Of a stretch of DNA of 64,000 nt, positions 7,805-15,869 are shown piece after piece (position 1 is the stretch's first letter; every line of letters starts with the position of its first letter). Made by a program: the position numbers and the translations under genes. The DNA is taken from assembly GCA_017453465.1 (NCBI GenBank), contig JAFTEV010000010.1:22050-86049 (forward strand). Direction: 5' to 3'. This DNA is from Bacteroidaceae bacterium. GTDB lineage: Bacteria > Bacteroidota > Bacteroidia > Bacteroidales > Bacteroidaceae. Below the pieces are notes generated by a model, which had not been told where the DNA came from, ran no database searches, and was given only the letters and a program-made list of their open reading frames with translations.

Positions 7805-9589
7805 ATGAGAGAACTATCTGTCAATGAAATCGCCATCCTTGAAGAACAGGGATGCTGGGCCGAAGACTGGGCCGAGATTCTGGTGGAAGACGACTTTGCC
7901 ACTTCTGCCATTCGCAACGTACAATTCTATGGACACGTGGAAATAGGCTCGCTCAATGGCAGCATCGAAGTGGCAGAAGGCTTTCTGCGCCGCTGCTGCA
8001 TCAAGAACGCCATGTTGCGCAACGTCACCATCGGTGATGAGTGTCTCATCGAGAACATCAGCGGCTACATCTCAGGCTATCGCATAGGCAACCGCTGCTA
8101 CATTGCCGACTGCGGCATCATCTCTGCGCAGGAGGGTGCAACCTTCGGCGTAGGGCAGACCCTTTCGGTGCTCAACGAAGGCGGCGACGGCAACATCGTG
8201 CTCTACCCTGGCTTGACCAGTCAGACGGCGTGGCTGATGATTAACTTTCCCGAAGTGCGGGCTTTGGCCCAGCAACGGGCGGCAGAGTTCTGCCAGTCGA
8301 ACACGGCACTTATCTCCACGGGTACACGCATTGTGGGCACCAAGGAGATAACCAACACGTGGATAGGCGAAGCCTCTGAAATAAAGGGAACAACCCGCCT
8401 GGCTGACTGCACCATAGAGAGCACCGACGAGGCCAGCACGCTCATCGGTTCCGATGTCATCATGGAGAAAAGCGTAGTGGCTCCAGGCGCCAGCATTACC
8501 GACGGGGCTAAGGTGTCGGACTGCTTCGTGGGCGAATCGGTTCATGTGGGCAAGGGCTTCAGTGCCGAAGCCTCGGCCTTCTTTGCCAACAGCTATATGG
8601 ACAACGGCGAAGCCTGTGCCGCTTTCTGTGGCCCCTTCTCCACCAGCCACCACAAGTCCACGTTGCTCATTGGCGGAGCCTTCTCCTTCTACAACGCGGG
8701 TTCGGGCACCAACCAGTCGAACCACGCCTACAAGATGGGACCCATCCACTGGGGCACCCTTGCACGTGGCTCCAAGACGGCCAGCGGCAGCCACATCCTT
8801 TGGCCAGCAACCATTGGCGCATTCTCCATGGTCATGGGCAAGGTGCAGACCCACCCCAAGGCACGCAAGCTGCCCTTCAGCTACGTCATTGCTGAAGGAC
8901 TGAAGACCTACGTCGTGCCTGGCATCAACATCAAGACTGTGGGCACATGGCGCGACGTGGGCAAATGGCCTAAGCGCGACCTGCGTCCCCGTTCTGCCCG
9001 CCGCGACCTTGTAAACTGCGCCTTTCCCAATCCCTACGTCATCCAGAGCGTGCTTGAAGGCAAAGAACTCCTCAAGCATCTGCAAACCAAATATGGTCAC
9101 GATGCTCCCGAATACGAATACAAGGGCTGCACCATTCGTCATGATGCTCTGGTGAAAGGCTTGCAATACTACGACATCGTCATCCGTCTCTTCCTCTACG
9201 AATACTTTGCCAACAACAGTGCTGAAGCCAGCGGCGAACCACAGAACGGCGCATGGCTCGACCTCTGCGGCATGTTGGCACCCAAGGTAGAGATTGACCG
9301 CATCATTCAGGATGTGCGCAGTGGCAGCATCCAGTCTGTCAGCGAACTGGAAAACATTCTCTCCGAAGTCCACACAGCTTACAAAAGCAACGCTCATGCC
9401 TACGCCCGCTTCGTCATGCAGCACGAAGGCGGCAGTATCTTCATCGACCAGGACTACTGGCTCAAGGAAGCCGAAAACGCCCATGCGCAGTGGCTCCAGA
9501 TGGTCAAGGCCGACGCAGAACGCGAATACCAGCTGGGCGATGTCGAAGAACAACAACTGCGCGACTTCATTTCACAATTCACAATTTGA
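7805..9589 (+). CDS. DUF4954 family protein, left-handed beta-helix acyltransferase-like
   Basis: 594 residues, recognisable as DUF4954, a Bacteroidetes family. The middle (about residues 35-370) is built from hexapeptide-like turns (IGDECLIENISGYISGYRIGNRCYIADCGII; IVGTKEITNTWIGEASEIKG), the left-handed beta-helix of sugar nucleotidyl- and acyltransferases. The C-terminal third is helical and charged. Biochemical activity is unknown; a nucleotidyltransferase or acyltransferase role is inference from fold. It starts four bases after mutS, but I see no reason for a repair function. The last residues (QFTI) and stop come from a CACAATTTGACAATTT repeat. Confidence 0.85.
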   Translation: MRELSVNEIAILEEQGCWAEDWAEILVEDDFATSAIRNVQFYGHVEIGSLNGSIEVAEGFLRRCCIKNAMLRNVTIGDECLIENISGYISGYRIGNRCYIADCGIISAQEGATFGVGQTLSVLNEGGDGNIVLYPGLTSQTAWLMINFPEVRALAQQRAAEFCQSNTALISTGTRIVGTKEITNTWIGEASEIKGTTRLADCTIESTDEASTLIGSDVIMEKSVVAPGASITDGAKVSDCFVGESVHVGKGFSAEASAFFANSYMDNGEACAAFCGPFSTSHHKSTLLIGGAFSFYNAGSGTNQSNHAYKMGPIHWGTLARGSKTASGSHILWPATIGAFSMVMGKVQTHPKARKLPFSYVIAEGLKTYVVPGINIKTVGTWRDVGKWPKRDLRPRSARRDLVNCAFPNPYVIQSVLEGKELLKHLQTKYGHDAPEYEYKGCTIRHDALVKGLQYYDIVIRLFLYEYFANNSAEASGEPQNGAWLDLCGMLAPKVEIDRIIQDVRSGSIQSVSELENILSEVHTAYKSNAHAYARFVMQHEGGSIFIDQDYWLKEAENAHAQWLQMVKADAEREYQLGDVEEQQLRDFISQFTI

Positions 9590-9688
9590 CAATTTACGAA
9601 TTACGAAATCCGAATTACGAAATCCGAAAGACCATCCGGATGATTTCGTAATTCGTATTTCGTATTTCGTATTTCCTCATTCTTAATT
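9574..9688. repeat. Short repeats and hairpin between DUF4954 gene and glutaminyl cyclase
   Basis: CACAATT units (9574-9590) pass into tandem ATTACGAAATCCGA copies. These pair with GATTTCGTAAT around 9641-9651 to form a hairpin with arms near 9598-9625 and 9640-9655, and CGTATTT is then repeated three times (9655-9675). It may act as a terminator. The CCTCATT block continues into the next gene. Confidence 0.65.
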
Positions 9689-10696
9689 ATGTATCCATCC
9701 CACATTCCTCATTCCTCATTCCTCATTCTGCTTTGTGCATTCTTCATTGCTTGCACGGGCAACAAGAAGTCTGCCACCACAGAGGCTTACGAGCCACAGG
9801 CTCCAGCCTTCTGCGAAGATTCAGCCTACGCCTACGTAGCAGCACAATGCAACTATGGCCCACGCACCATGAACAGTGCCGCTCACGACTCGTGCGGCAA
9901 TTGGATAGCACGCAAATTCATGGAATACGGAGCCACCCTCCACGACCAATACGCACCGTCCACCCTCCACGACGGCACGGCCATCCAGATGCGCAACATC
10001 ATCGCCAGCTTCAATCCCGCAGCCCCCACGCGCATCATCGTCTCAGCCCACTGGGACAGCCGCCCCTGGGCCGACAACGAAACTGACGAGACACTCCACA
10101 CCCGTCCCATCGACGGAGCCAACGACGGAGCCAGCGGCATTGCTGTCATGCTCGAAATGGCACGCCAGTTCGCCCTCGATGCCGAGCAGCGAGCCGACTC
10201 CTCCTTCTTCCGCCTCCATCCCTCGCTGGGCATAGACTTCATCTGTTGGGATGCAGAAGACAGCGGCTCCCACGGCCCTGGCAGCAGCACCACCTGGTGC
10301 CTCGGTTCGCAGTTCTGGGCTGGCACACGCCACATCGAGGGCTACACCGCACGCTACGCCGTCAACCTCGACATGGTAGGCGGCAGCAAGACCATCTTCT
10401 GCAAGGAAGGGCTCTCCCTGCGCTCTGCCCCCACCATCGTTGACCGCATCTGGAGCACAGCCCAGCGGCTCGGCTACTCCAACTACTTCAAGAACGAAGA
10501 ATGTGGCGAAATGATAGACGACCATCTATTCCTGGCTCAGGGCGGCATACCCTCCGTTGACATCATCGGCCTCGATGCCGAGGGTGACGGCTTCCCCTCC
10601 ACATGGCACACCCTGGGCGACAACCTGCAAAACATCAACAAGGCCACCCTCAAAGCCGTTGGCCAAACCATGCTCGAAGTCCTCTGGACAGAATAA
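9689..10696 (+). CDS. Type II glutaminyl-peptide cyclotransferase, M28-family lipoprotein (PgQC-like)
   Basis: 335 residues. The N-terminus ends in the lipobox FFIAC (Cys near residue 22), so it is probably a lipoprotein. The body follows the Porphyromonas gingivalis QC pattern closely: DSAYAYVAAQ, GPR, AAHDSC, AHWDSRP, PIDGANDGASG, the WDAEDSG acidic motif, TWCLGSQFWA, LDMVGG and the late histidine in DDHLFLAQGGIPSVDIIG. These enzymes turn N-terminal glutamine of secreted proteins into pyroglutamate after signal peptide removal, which protects them from aminopeptidases. The signal peptide is encoded by CCTCATT tandem repeats (9701-9730). A general M28 aminopeptidase is the alternative but fits less well. 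sufE starts 15 bases downstream. Confidence 0.88.
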   Translation: MYPSHIPHSSFLILLCAFFIACTGNKKSATTEAYEPQAPAFCEDSAYAYVAAQCNYGPRTMNSAAHDSCGNWIARKFMEYGATLHDQYAPSTLHDGTAIQMRNIIASFNPAAPTRIIVSAHWDSRPWADNETDETLHTRPIDGANDGASGIAVMLEMARQFALDAEQRADSSFFRLHPSLGIDFICWDAEDSGSHGPGSSTTWCLGSQFWAGTRHIEGYTARYAVNLDMVGGSKTIFCKEGLSLRSAPTIVDRIWSTAQRLGYSNYFKNEECGEMIDDHLFLAQGGIPSVDIIGLDAEGDGFPSTWHTLGDNLQNINKATLKAVGQTMLEVLWTE

Positions 10697-10711
10697 AGAG
10701 AATTACCCCCC

Positions 10712-11134
10712 ATGTCAATAGAACAAATTCAACAAGAAATCATCGAAGAATTCTCCGATTACGACGACTGGATGGACAAATACCAGTTGCTCATCGACCT
10801 CGGCAGCGAACAAGAACCGCTGCCCGAACAGTACAAGACAAACGCCAACCTCATCGACGGCTGCCAAAGCCGCGTCTGGCTCCAGGCCGACCTCACGCCC
10901 GCTGGCACCATCCACTTCCAGGCCGAGAGCGATGCCCTCATCGTCAAAGGCATTGTCACCCTCCTCATCCGAGTGCTCGACAACCAGACACCCGACGACA
11001 TCCTCTCTGCCGACCTCCACTTCATCGACGACATCGGCCTGCGCGAGCACCTCTCCCCCACGCGCTCCAACGGCCTGCTCGCCATGCTCAAGCAGATGAA
11101 ACTCTATGCCCTGGCGTTCAAGGCAAAAGGCTAA
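10712..11134 (+). CDS. sufE: Cysteine desulfuration protein SufE
   Basis: 140 residues, normal SufE length. The sulfur-accepting cysteine is in LIDGCQSRVWL (about residue 51). N-terminal DDWMDKYQLLIDLG and C-terminal LSPTRSNGLLAMLKQMKLYA are family hallmarks. SufE takes persulfide sulfur from SufS and passes it to the SufBCD scaffold for Fe-S cluster assembly. No suf genes are beside it, so it acts in trans. Its 3' end overlaps the convergent flavoprotein gene by 17 bases. Confidence 0.93.
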   Translation: MSIEQIQQEIIEEFSDYDDWMDKYQLLIDLGSEQEPLPEQYKTNANLIDGCQSRVWLQADLTPAGTIHFQAESDALIVKGIVTLLIRVLDNQTPDDILSADLHFIDDIGLREHLSPTRSNGLLAMLKQMKLYALAFKAKG

Positions 11135-12254
11135 AGGCTATCCCCCTTGCCACAGCATCGGCGGTGGTCCAGGCAGCCTGGAAGTTGAAGCCGCCGGTGA
11201 TGCCGTCAATATCGAGCACCTCGCCTGCATAGTACAGGCGGGGTGCTTGTTTGCTTTCCAGAGTGTGGCTGTTGACGGTGTCCAGGGGAATGCCGCCGCA
11301 GGTGACGAACTCCTCCTTGTAATGGTAGCGGCCACTGATGCGATACTGGTCGTTGGTGAGGAGTTCCGTGAGGCGGCTCAGTTGCTTGGGGCCGATTTCG
11401 CGGCAACGCCTGTCGCCGAGGCCGATTTTAGCGAGCAGGTAGTGCCAGAGGCGTGCATTGAGGCTATAGGGACGCACGCCCGCAAGTGTCTTGGCCTCGT
11501 TTTCCCTTAATATATAAATAATGTGTGTGCGGACAAGCTCCGTGTTCGTTTCGCCCGTCCAGTTGATGCTGAGCGGTGCTTGATAGGCGTGTTCGGCCAG
11601 ATACCTTGCGGCATACGACGACAACTTCAGGATGGCAGGTCCGCTCATGCCCCAGTGGGTGATGAGCAGCGGCCCCTCGGCCCTGAACTTGGTGCCCGGT
11701 ATGCTGCTAAGGACGTGCTCTGCCACCGTGCCCATCAGCCCGTGGAGTTCCGTGTCGGCAATGTTGAAGGTGAAGAGCGAGGGCACACCGCCACCGCCAC
11801 CCGTCGTTACCACCACAAAGTCATAACTGCCGAGCAGCTGCCTGGGGTCTTCCACCTTGCAGTTCAGCCGAATCCCTATGCCGTGCCGACGGGCTTCGCC
11901 GAGGAAGCACTGGATGATGGCGTGGCTGTCTTGTGCCGCCGGAAACACGCACTGGTCGGGCTGCACCACCAGCGGCACCCCGTGCTGCTCAAACCAGCGA
12001 AAGGCATCTTCGGGGCCAAACTGCTTGAACAGCCGTTTCAGCAGCCTATGGCCTCGCGGATAGGCTTGGCTCAGGTCGCTGATGTCGGCAAACGTGTTGG
12101 TGCAGTTGCAACGTCCGCCGCCCGAAATTTCCACTTTCCGCAGCACACGCCGCTGCTGTTCCAGGATGGTGACCTCCATCCCCGGCATCAGTTCCTTCAG
12201 GCGGATGGCGCAGAAGAACCCTGCCGCTCCGCCGCCTACAATTGCTGTCTTCAT
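11118..12254 (-). CDS. HI0933/BaiN-type FAD-dependent oxidoreductase
   Basis: 378 residues from the ATG at 12254; the longer frame upstream adds only unconserved residues. MKTAIVGGGAAGFFCAIRL is the FAD-binding Rossmann motif, EQQRRVLRKVEISGGGRCN carries the family signature KVxxSGGGRCN, and VVTTGGGGGVPS and the C-terminal GEVLDIDGITGGFNFQAAW close the FAD site. The middle insertion runs from about residue 180 to 310. Members reduce unsaturated substrates (BaiN is linked to bile-acid 7-dehydroxylation) but most have no proven substrate. No signal peptide. The 3' end overlaps sufE tail to tail by 17 bases. Confidence 0.9.
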   Translation of the reverse strand: MKTAIVGGGAAGFFCAIRLKELMPGMEVTILEQQRRVLRKVEISGGGRCNCTNTFADISDLSQAYPRGHRLLKRLFKQFGPEDAFRWFEQHGVPLVVQPDQCVFPAAQDSHAIIQCFLGEARRHGIGIRLNCKVEDPRQLLGSYDFVVVTTGGGGGVPSLFTFNIADTELHGLMGTVAEHVLSSIPGTKFRAEGPLLITHWGMSGPAILKLSSYAARYLAEHAYQAPLSINWTGETNTELVRTHIIYILRENEAKTLAGVRPYSLNARLWHYLLAKIGLGDRRCREIGPKQLSRLTELLTNDQYRISGRYHYKEEFVTCGGIPLDTVNSHTLESKQAPRLYYAGEVLDIDGITGGFNFQAAWTTADAVARGIAFSLLP

Positions 12255-12400
12255 GTTCCCCAGATGTTGATTTGGCTGCAAAATTAAGTCTTTTCGCCGT
12301 TCCGTCAAAGCGAAACGCCCACAGAATTGAAGTCAATTTTCCGAGTGCGTGCATTTTCTTTTTCCTCCCACCGAACAGCATTTTCCTCCACACTCGCAAA

Positions 12401-12497
12401 GAAAGTTGACGCAACGGCGTTGTTTGTAAAAACAATGTACGTTGTTTTCAAAAACAACGCCGATGTTTATAAAAACAACTCCGTTGCGTCAACTTTC
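12401..12497. repeat. Long inverted repeat with GTTGTTTT/AAAACAAC interior
   Basis: The left arm 12401-12425 and right arm 12473-12497 match over 25 bases with one mismatch. The inside holds further GTTGTTTT and AAAACAAC copies that can pair among themselves. It sits between the flavoprotein gene and the antitoxin, with no gene on it. The remainder of 12255-12653 holds no convincing gene. Confidence 0.75.
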
Positions 12498-12653
12498 CTT
12501 GCCACACAGAGCAGTTTTCTTCCCTGCACCCCTCGATTTTGATGCACACCGAGGCAGCAGGGGCACCTCAGTCGGGGCGCGGCGGGAATGCTGTGGGGTG
12601 GTCGGTAAAAGCACTTTTGCCCATGTTTGGGTTACTTTTTATGCAAAAATCAC

Positions 12654-12682
12654 TTGTGATTCAAAAACTTTTTGTACCTTTG
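12654..12682 (+). promoter_or_regulatory. Promoter of the toxin-antitoxin remnant
   Basis: TTG at 12654-12656 and TACCTTTG at 12675-12682 are 18 bases apart. The start would fall about 12 bases before the antitoxin ATG. Confidence 0.65.
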
Positions 12683-12701
12683 CAGCTGAAATGTAAAAAT
12701 T

Positions 12702-12929
12702 ATGTGCACAGTGACATTGGAGTATAATCAAAGTAATGCACTGGCACGGCGCAAGCTCGCCGCACTACTTGCAACGGGGCTGTTTATGCAAAAGGACTTT
12801 CAGCCCGATGAGTCTGCGACGGGCGAACTAGTGTCCGAAGAGCAGGAAGCCCGCCGTAAGTTTAGGGATGAGTTTCTTTATGCTTCCAAAATAATGTCAG
12901 CCAAAGCTTTTGCCCGCCATTTGCAATGA
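12702..12929 (+). CDS. Probable type II antitoxin partner of a MazF/PemK-like toxin
   Basis: 75 residues with no strong domain signature. The N-terminal half is short and helical (LARRKLAALLATGLFMQK). The acidic C-terminal half (DESATGELVSEEQEARRKFRDEFLYASKIMSAKAFARHLQ) is of the kind that wraps around toxins. The stop overlaps the next start as ATGA, the usual translational coupling of antitoxin and toxin. The downstream frame is a MazF-like toxin fragment, which is the main reason for this call. It has its own promoter. With the toxin broken, it is now an orphan. Confidence 0.6.
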   Translation: MCTVTLEYNQSNALARRKLAALLATGLFMQKDFQPDESATGELVSEEQEARRKFRDEFLYASKIMSAKAFARHLQ

Positions 12930-13133
12930 AATACCACCAGAGAGACATCGTGGAGATAGACTTCCCCATTCCAGGTGAGGGGTATAAGGTTCATCCGGCT
13001 GTTATTGTGTCGAATGATGACTTGCAAGTGGACGAGGGTTTCGTGTATGTTGCGCTGATTTCGTCGCCTCGGTAGCATCAAACCTAAGTATTTCGACGAG
13101 ATTGTTGACAAGATTATAGCATCGATATTCTAA
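12926..13133 (+). pseudogene. MazF/PemK-like toxin with internal deletion and frameshift
   Basis: The ATG at 12926 opens a 49-codon frame whose residues MKYHQRDIVEIDFPIPGEGY, then HPAVIVSND and YVALISS, are the N-terminal strand pattern of MazF-type RNases. It hits TAG at 13073. One base out of phase, 13077-13133 reads IKPKYFDEIVDKIIASIF and a stop, the typical end of this toxin group. The central segment with the dimer interface and catalytic arginine/threonine is missing. At about 68 residues' worth of DNA against the usual roughly 110, the toxin is inactivated. Confidence 0.75.
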
Positions 13134-13466
13134 ATCCCCGCAAACGACTAAGACACCTCATAAACGAACATGACACTGACGATGGACATAGATTGCCGAT
13201 GGACTGACTGCCGACGCTGGACGGCGGGCAGTGCTGGTGCGTGTGTCGTTTTACCCCCTCCCCTATATATGTTGTAAATAGCTTAGAATCAATAAGTCGG
13301 CGAAGGGTTCGCCGTGGTTTAGAAGGCGCGTTTGCGTCCCGTTATGGGGCGCAGACGCGCCTCTTGCGTGTGTTGTCGTATGTCCTGCGGAGACTTGACG
13401 GTGGGGACAACGACTGATGAAGAAATATTTTCAAACTCAAATTTATAAACAAATTAAAAACAAAAA
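13134..13466 (+). promoter_or_regulatory. Spacer and probable leader with two strong hairpins
   Basis: No gene is seen. CGGCGAA/TTCGCCG forms a hairpin at 13300-13316, and GGCGCGT-TGCGTCCC pairs with GGGGCGCA-ACGCGCC at 13326-13362. An AT-rich stretch with two AAATT blocks follows just before the ATG at 13467. No T-run follows either stem, so they look more like a leader structure than terminators. No convincing TAnnTTTG box is visible. Confidence 0.45.
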
Positions 13467-14903
13467 ATGATGAAAGTAAAAGTGTTTTCAATTCTTGCCC
13501 TCCTGCTCATGGCAGCGACGGGCGCGTGGGCACAACAAGACCAGCCGCTGACCCTTGAGGCCATGACGGATGGAGTGCAAGTTTCGGTATCGGGCTACGG
13601 CACTGTTCCAAGTAGTATGCAATACGATAAAAATGGCCTCGGGAAGGTGCAGGTAACAAAAGGTGAGCAATACTCCTTGAACCAAGGCGAAACCATTAAG
13701 TTCTACGGCTCAGCAGCCTCCTATAGCAATGTCACGATTTCATGTACTGGCGGTTGCTATGTCTATGGCAACGTCATGAGCCTGGTGGATGAGAATGATT
13801 TTGCCACGGCTACTATACTGACGGAATATAGGGCTTTCTCCCAGTTGTTTTATAATAACAGGTATCTGTATAGTCACCCCACCAAGAAGTTAGTGCTGCC
13901 CGCCAGGAATCTGGAAATAAATTGCTACTATAGTATGTTCTATAACTGCAGGAGTCTGAACACCGTGACTTGCCTCGCTACTGATATTTCAGCATATGGT
14001 GCAACAAATTATTGGCTTAACGGCGTTGATTCAGAAGGTACGTTCTACAAGGCGAATGGCATGACGGGCTGGTCGACAGGCGCAAACGGTATCCCCGACG
14101 GCTGGACAACCTTGGACTACACCGTGACACTGACCGACGGCGACAACCCCTCAGCAGCTCTGTCGGCATACACAGGCAAGACCTGCGAGGTGGAATACAC
14201 CCGCTCGTTCACCGAGAATAAGCCCGCAACCGTGTGCCTGCCCTTCGCATACACTCCGAATCAGTGGAGCGACGATAAGTTTTACACCTTCAGCGGTATC
14301 AAGATGGAGGGCAGTGACTACGTGGCTGACATGACTGAAGTGACCAGTGCAACGCTGGAGGCCAACACGCCTTACCTGTTTGTTGCATCGTCTACAGGCG
14401 ACGTTTACTTCAACGGCACCTACGCTATACCTTCAAGCATCACGGCTGGCGAGACTGCACGCACTGATTGCAACTGGACATTCGTAGGCACCTACTCTGG
14501 CGAGCAGTGGACTACTGCTCCAACAGGCATCTACGGCTTCTCGGCCCAGAATGTAGATGGGCAGAGCATCAGCCAAGGTGAATTTGTGAAGGTGGGTGCA
14601 TACGTCAGGGTGAAGCCCATGCGCTGCTACCTAAAGTATAAGAGTGGCACGGTGGACTACGCCGAGGCTCGCGCAAGGGCACCGCGCAACACAGCCGAAG
14701 AGGAGACGCTGCCCGAAAGAATCAGCGTGCGTCTGATTGGGGCAGACGGCGTGGTGACTGGCATCGGCAGTCTGCATACCGCTACGGGCGAGGTGACACT
14801 GGACGATGCTGCCTGGTATTCTCTCGATGGCACACGCTTCAGCAGCAAGCCCACCCGCAAGGGCATCTACGTGAACAATGGCAAGAAGGTAATCATCAAA
14901 TAA
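13467..14903 (+). CDS. Secreted surface protein with C-terminal sorting-type domain
   Basis: 478 residues with the signal peptide MMKVKVFSILALLLMAATGAWAQ. Residues 25-210 resemble the surface-repeat region of BspA-like adhesins (MFYNCRSLNTVTCLATDIS, TFYKANGMTGWSTGANGIPDGW). A beta-sandwich follows (TVTLTDGDNPSAALSAYTGK...FTENKPATVCLPF). The end, WYSLDGTRFSSKPTRKGIYV then NNGKKVIIK, is the conserved C-terminal tail of Prevotella secreted proteins that resembles type IX secretion sorting signals. It probably sits on the cell surface. No catalytic motif is visible. A 50-codon frame follows 18 bases later, and a strong terminator ends the unit. Confidence 0.8.
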   Translation: MMKVKVFSILALLLMAATGAWAQQDQPLTLEAMTDGVQVSVSGYGTVPSSMQYDKNGLGKVQVTKGEQYSLNQGETIKFYGSAASYSNVTISCTGGCYVYGNVMSLVDENDFATATILTEYRAFSQLFYNNRYLYSHPTKKLVLPARNLEINCYYSMFYNCRSLNTVTCLATDISAYGATNYWLNGVDSEGTFYKANGMTGWSTGANGIPDGWTTLDYTVTLTDGDNPSAALSAYTGKTCEVEYTRSFTENKPATVCLPFAYTPNQWSDDKFYTFSGIKMEGSDYVADMTEVTSATLEANTPYLFVASSTGDVYFNGTYAIPSSITAGETARTDCNWTFVGTYSGEQWTTAPTGIYGFSAQNVDGQSISQGEFVKVGAYVRVKPMRCYLKYKSGTVDYAEARARAPRNTAEEETLPERISVRLIGADGVVTGIGSLHTATGEVTLDDAAWYSLDGTRFSSKPTRKGIYVNNGKKVIIK

Positions 14904-14921
14904 ACAAAAGGAAAGGATAGA

Positions 14922-15074
14922 ATCATAACTAAGAAAGAGTATATAAAGCCCACCCTGAACGTGGTGAAGATTCAGCAGACACAGATACTGGCAGCAAGTG
15001 ACATCAAAACGCTGTCGGGTCCAAACAAGTCTGGCAGCGGTTCGCAGGACGATGACTGGTACGAACTGGAGTAA
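14922..15074 (+). CDS. Small ORF with YIKPTLNVVKIQQTQILAAS peptide, no ATG
   Basis: An open frame of up to 50 codons reads TKKEYIKPTLNVVKIQQTQ, ILAAS, then a polar Gly/Ser/Asp tail ending DDDWYELE and TAA at 15072-15074. Small proteins beginning KKxYxxPxxxVVxI and carrying LAxS before a variable tail are common in Prevotella next to surface-protein genes; their role is not known to me. The codon where the family has ATG is ACT here (14928-14930). Translation would need ATC (14922) or ATA (14925), or the gene is dead. Codon use matches its neighbours. Confidence 0.45.
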   Translation: MITKKEYIKPTLNVVKIQQTQILAASDIKTLSGPNKSGSGSQDDDWYELE

Positions 15075-15102
15075 TACTGACATTGTGATAACATCAGACT
15101 TG

Positions 15103-15142
15103 AACGTCTGCGGAGGTAGTGGTACTGCCCTCCGCAGACGTT
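15103..15142 (+). terminator. Intrinsic terminator, 14-bp stem
   Basis: AACGTCTGCGGAGG (15103-15116) pairs perfectly with CCTCCGCAGACGTT (15129-15142), and TT follows. It closes the surface-protein unit. Confidence 0.85.
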
Positions 15143-15288
15143 TTCGGTATGTCAGGAGGATTTGGTGATTGCAAATCTCATTTCATTCCCCCCTTACCGC
15201 CCCGCCGCAACAAAAATTTTACTAAAACTATGAGAATGTTTGGATTTTGTTGTATCTTTGCGCCATGAACCCCATAAATGTAAGGATT

Positions 15289-15621
15289 ATGGAAGCAACA
15301 ACGACAAAGAGACGGCGCAATCTGCACCCCATCAGCCATTACTGGAACATGGTGAAGGACCTGGACGACAGCCAGAAGCTGGAATTGATAGCAATGCTGG
15401 CTGAGAACATAAAGTCTGCTACCACCAAGACTGGAGTGGAGGGTGAAGAAGACTATCCTCTTCACCGCTACACGCTGAAGGAGATGAACGCTCTGCTCGA
15501 CGAGGCAGAGGCTAACTTCGCAGCAGGCAAGGGCATACCCGATGAAGAGGCTTGGGATGACCTGGACGAGGAACTCGCCTGTCAGGAGAGGGAAGAAATG
15601 GCAATGGCAGCAACGGTATGA
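15289..15621 (+). CDS. Probable antitoxin partner of a RelE/ParE-like toxin
   Basis: 110 residues from the ATG at 15289. An in-frame ATG at 15265 lies too close to the TATCTTTG box at 15253-15260 to be translated from that promoter, and TAAGGA precedes 15289. The sequence (MKDLDDSQKLELIAMLAENIK, HRYTLKEMNALLDEAEANF, then a very acidic tail) fits the addiction-module proteins that precede RelE/ParE toxins. ATGA overlap couples it to a toxin frame that is broken, so it too is an orphan antitoxin. Confidence 0.65.
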   Translation: MEATTTKRRRNLHPISHYWNMVKDLDDSQKLELIAMLAENIKSATTKTGVEGEEDYPLHRYTLKEMNALLDEAEANFAAGKGIPDEEAWDDLDEELACQEREEMAMAATV

Positions 15622-15822
15622 AAGTAATTTGGGATCCAAAGGCCAAGGAGAATAGAAGCGAAGTTGCCGACTATATCCGTCGGCAGTTCGGGGCCAAGCG
15701 CAAGATACATCGTCAATGGGCTGAACAAAATGGTGTACTTCGTTGAGGGCGACATTATTTACATCGCCGCTTTCTGGGATACCCGAATGAACGACGAGGA
15801 ACAGGCCATAAGGACGGATTAG
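15618..15822 (+). pseudogene. RelE/ParE-like toxin with internal deletion and frameshift
   Basis: ATG at 15618 starts MKVIWDPKAKENRSEVADYI, RRQFGAK, the first helices of a ParE/RelE toxin, then stops at 15744 after 42 codons. In another phase the DNA reads IVNGLNKMVYFVEGDIIYIA then AFWDTRMNDEEQ and TAG at 15820, which is the C-terminal beta-sheet (Y/FWDTR is the family ending). About 30 residues from the middle are absent and the phase is shifted, so no functional toxin can be made. Same pattern as the MazF-like remnant 2.7 kb upstream. Confidence 0.8.
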
Positions 15823-15869
15823 TATGCGGAAAATTTTTCGTACATTTGCAGCAGTAAATAGAGACAGTT

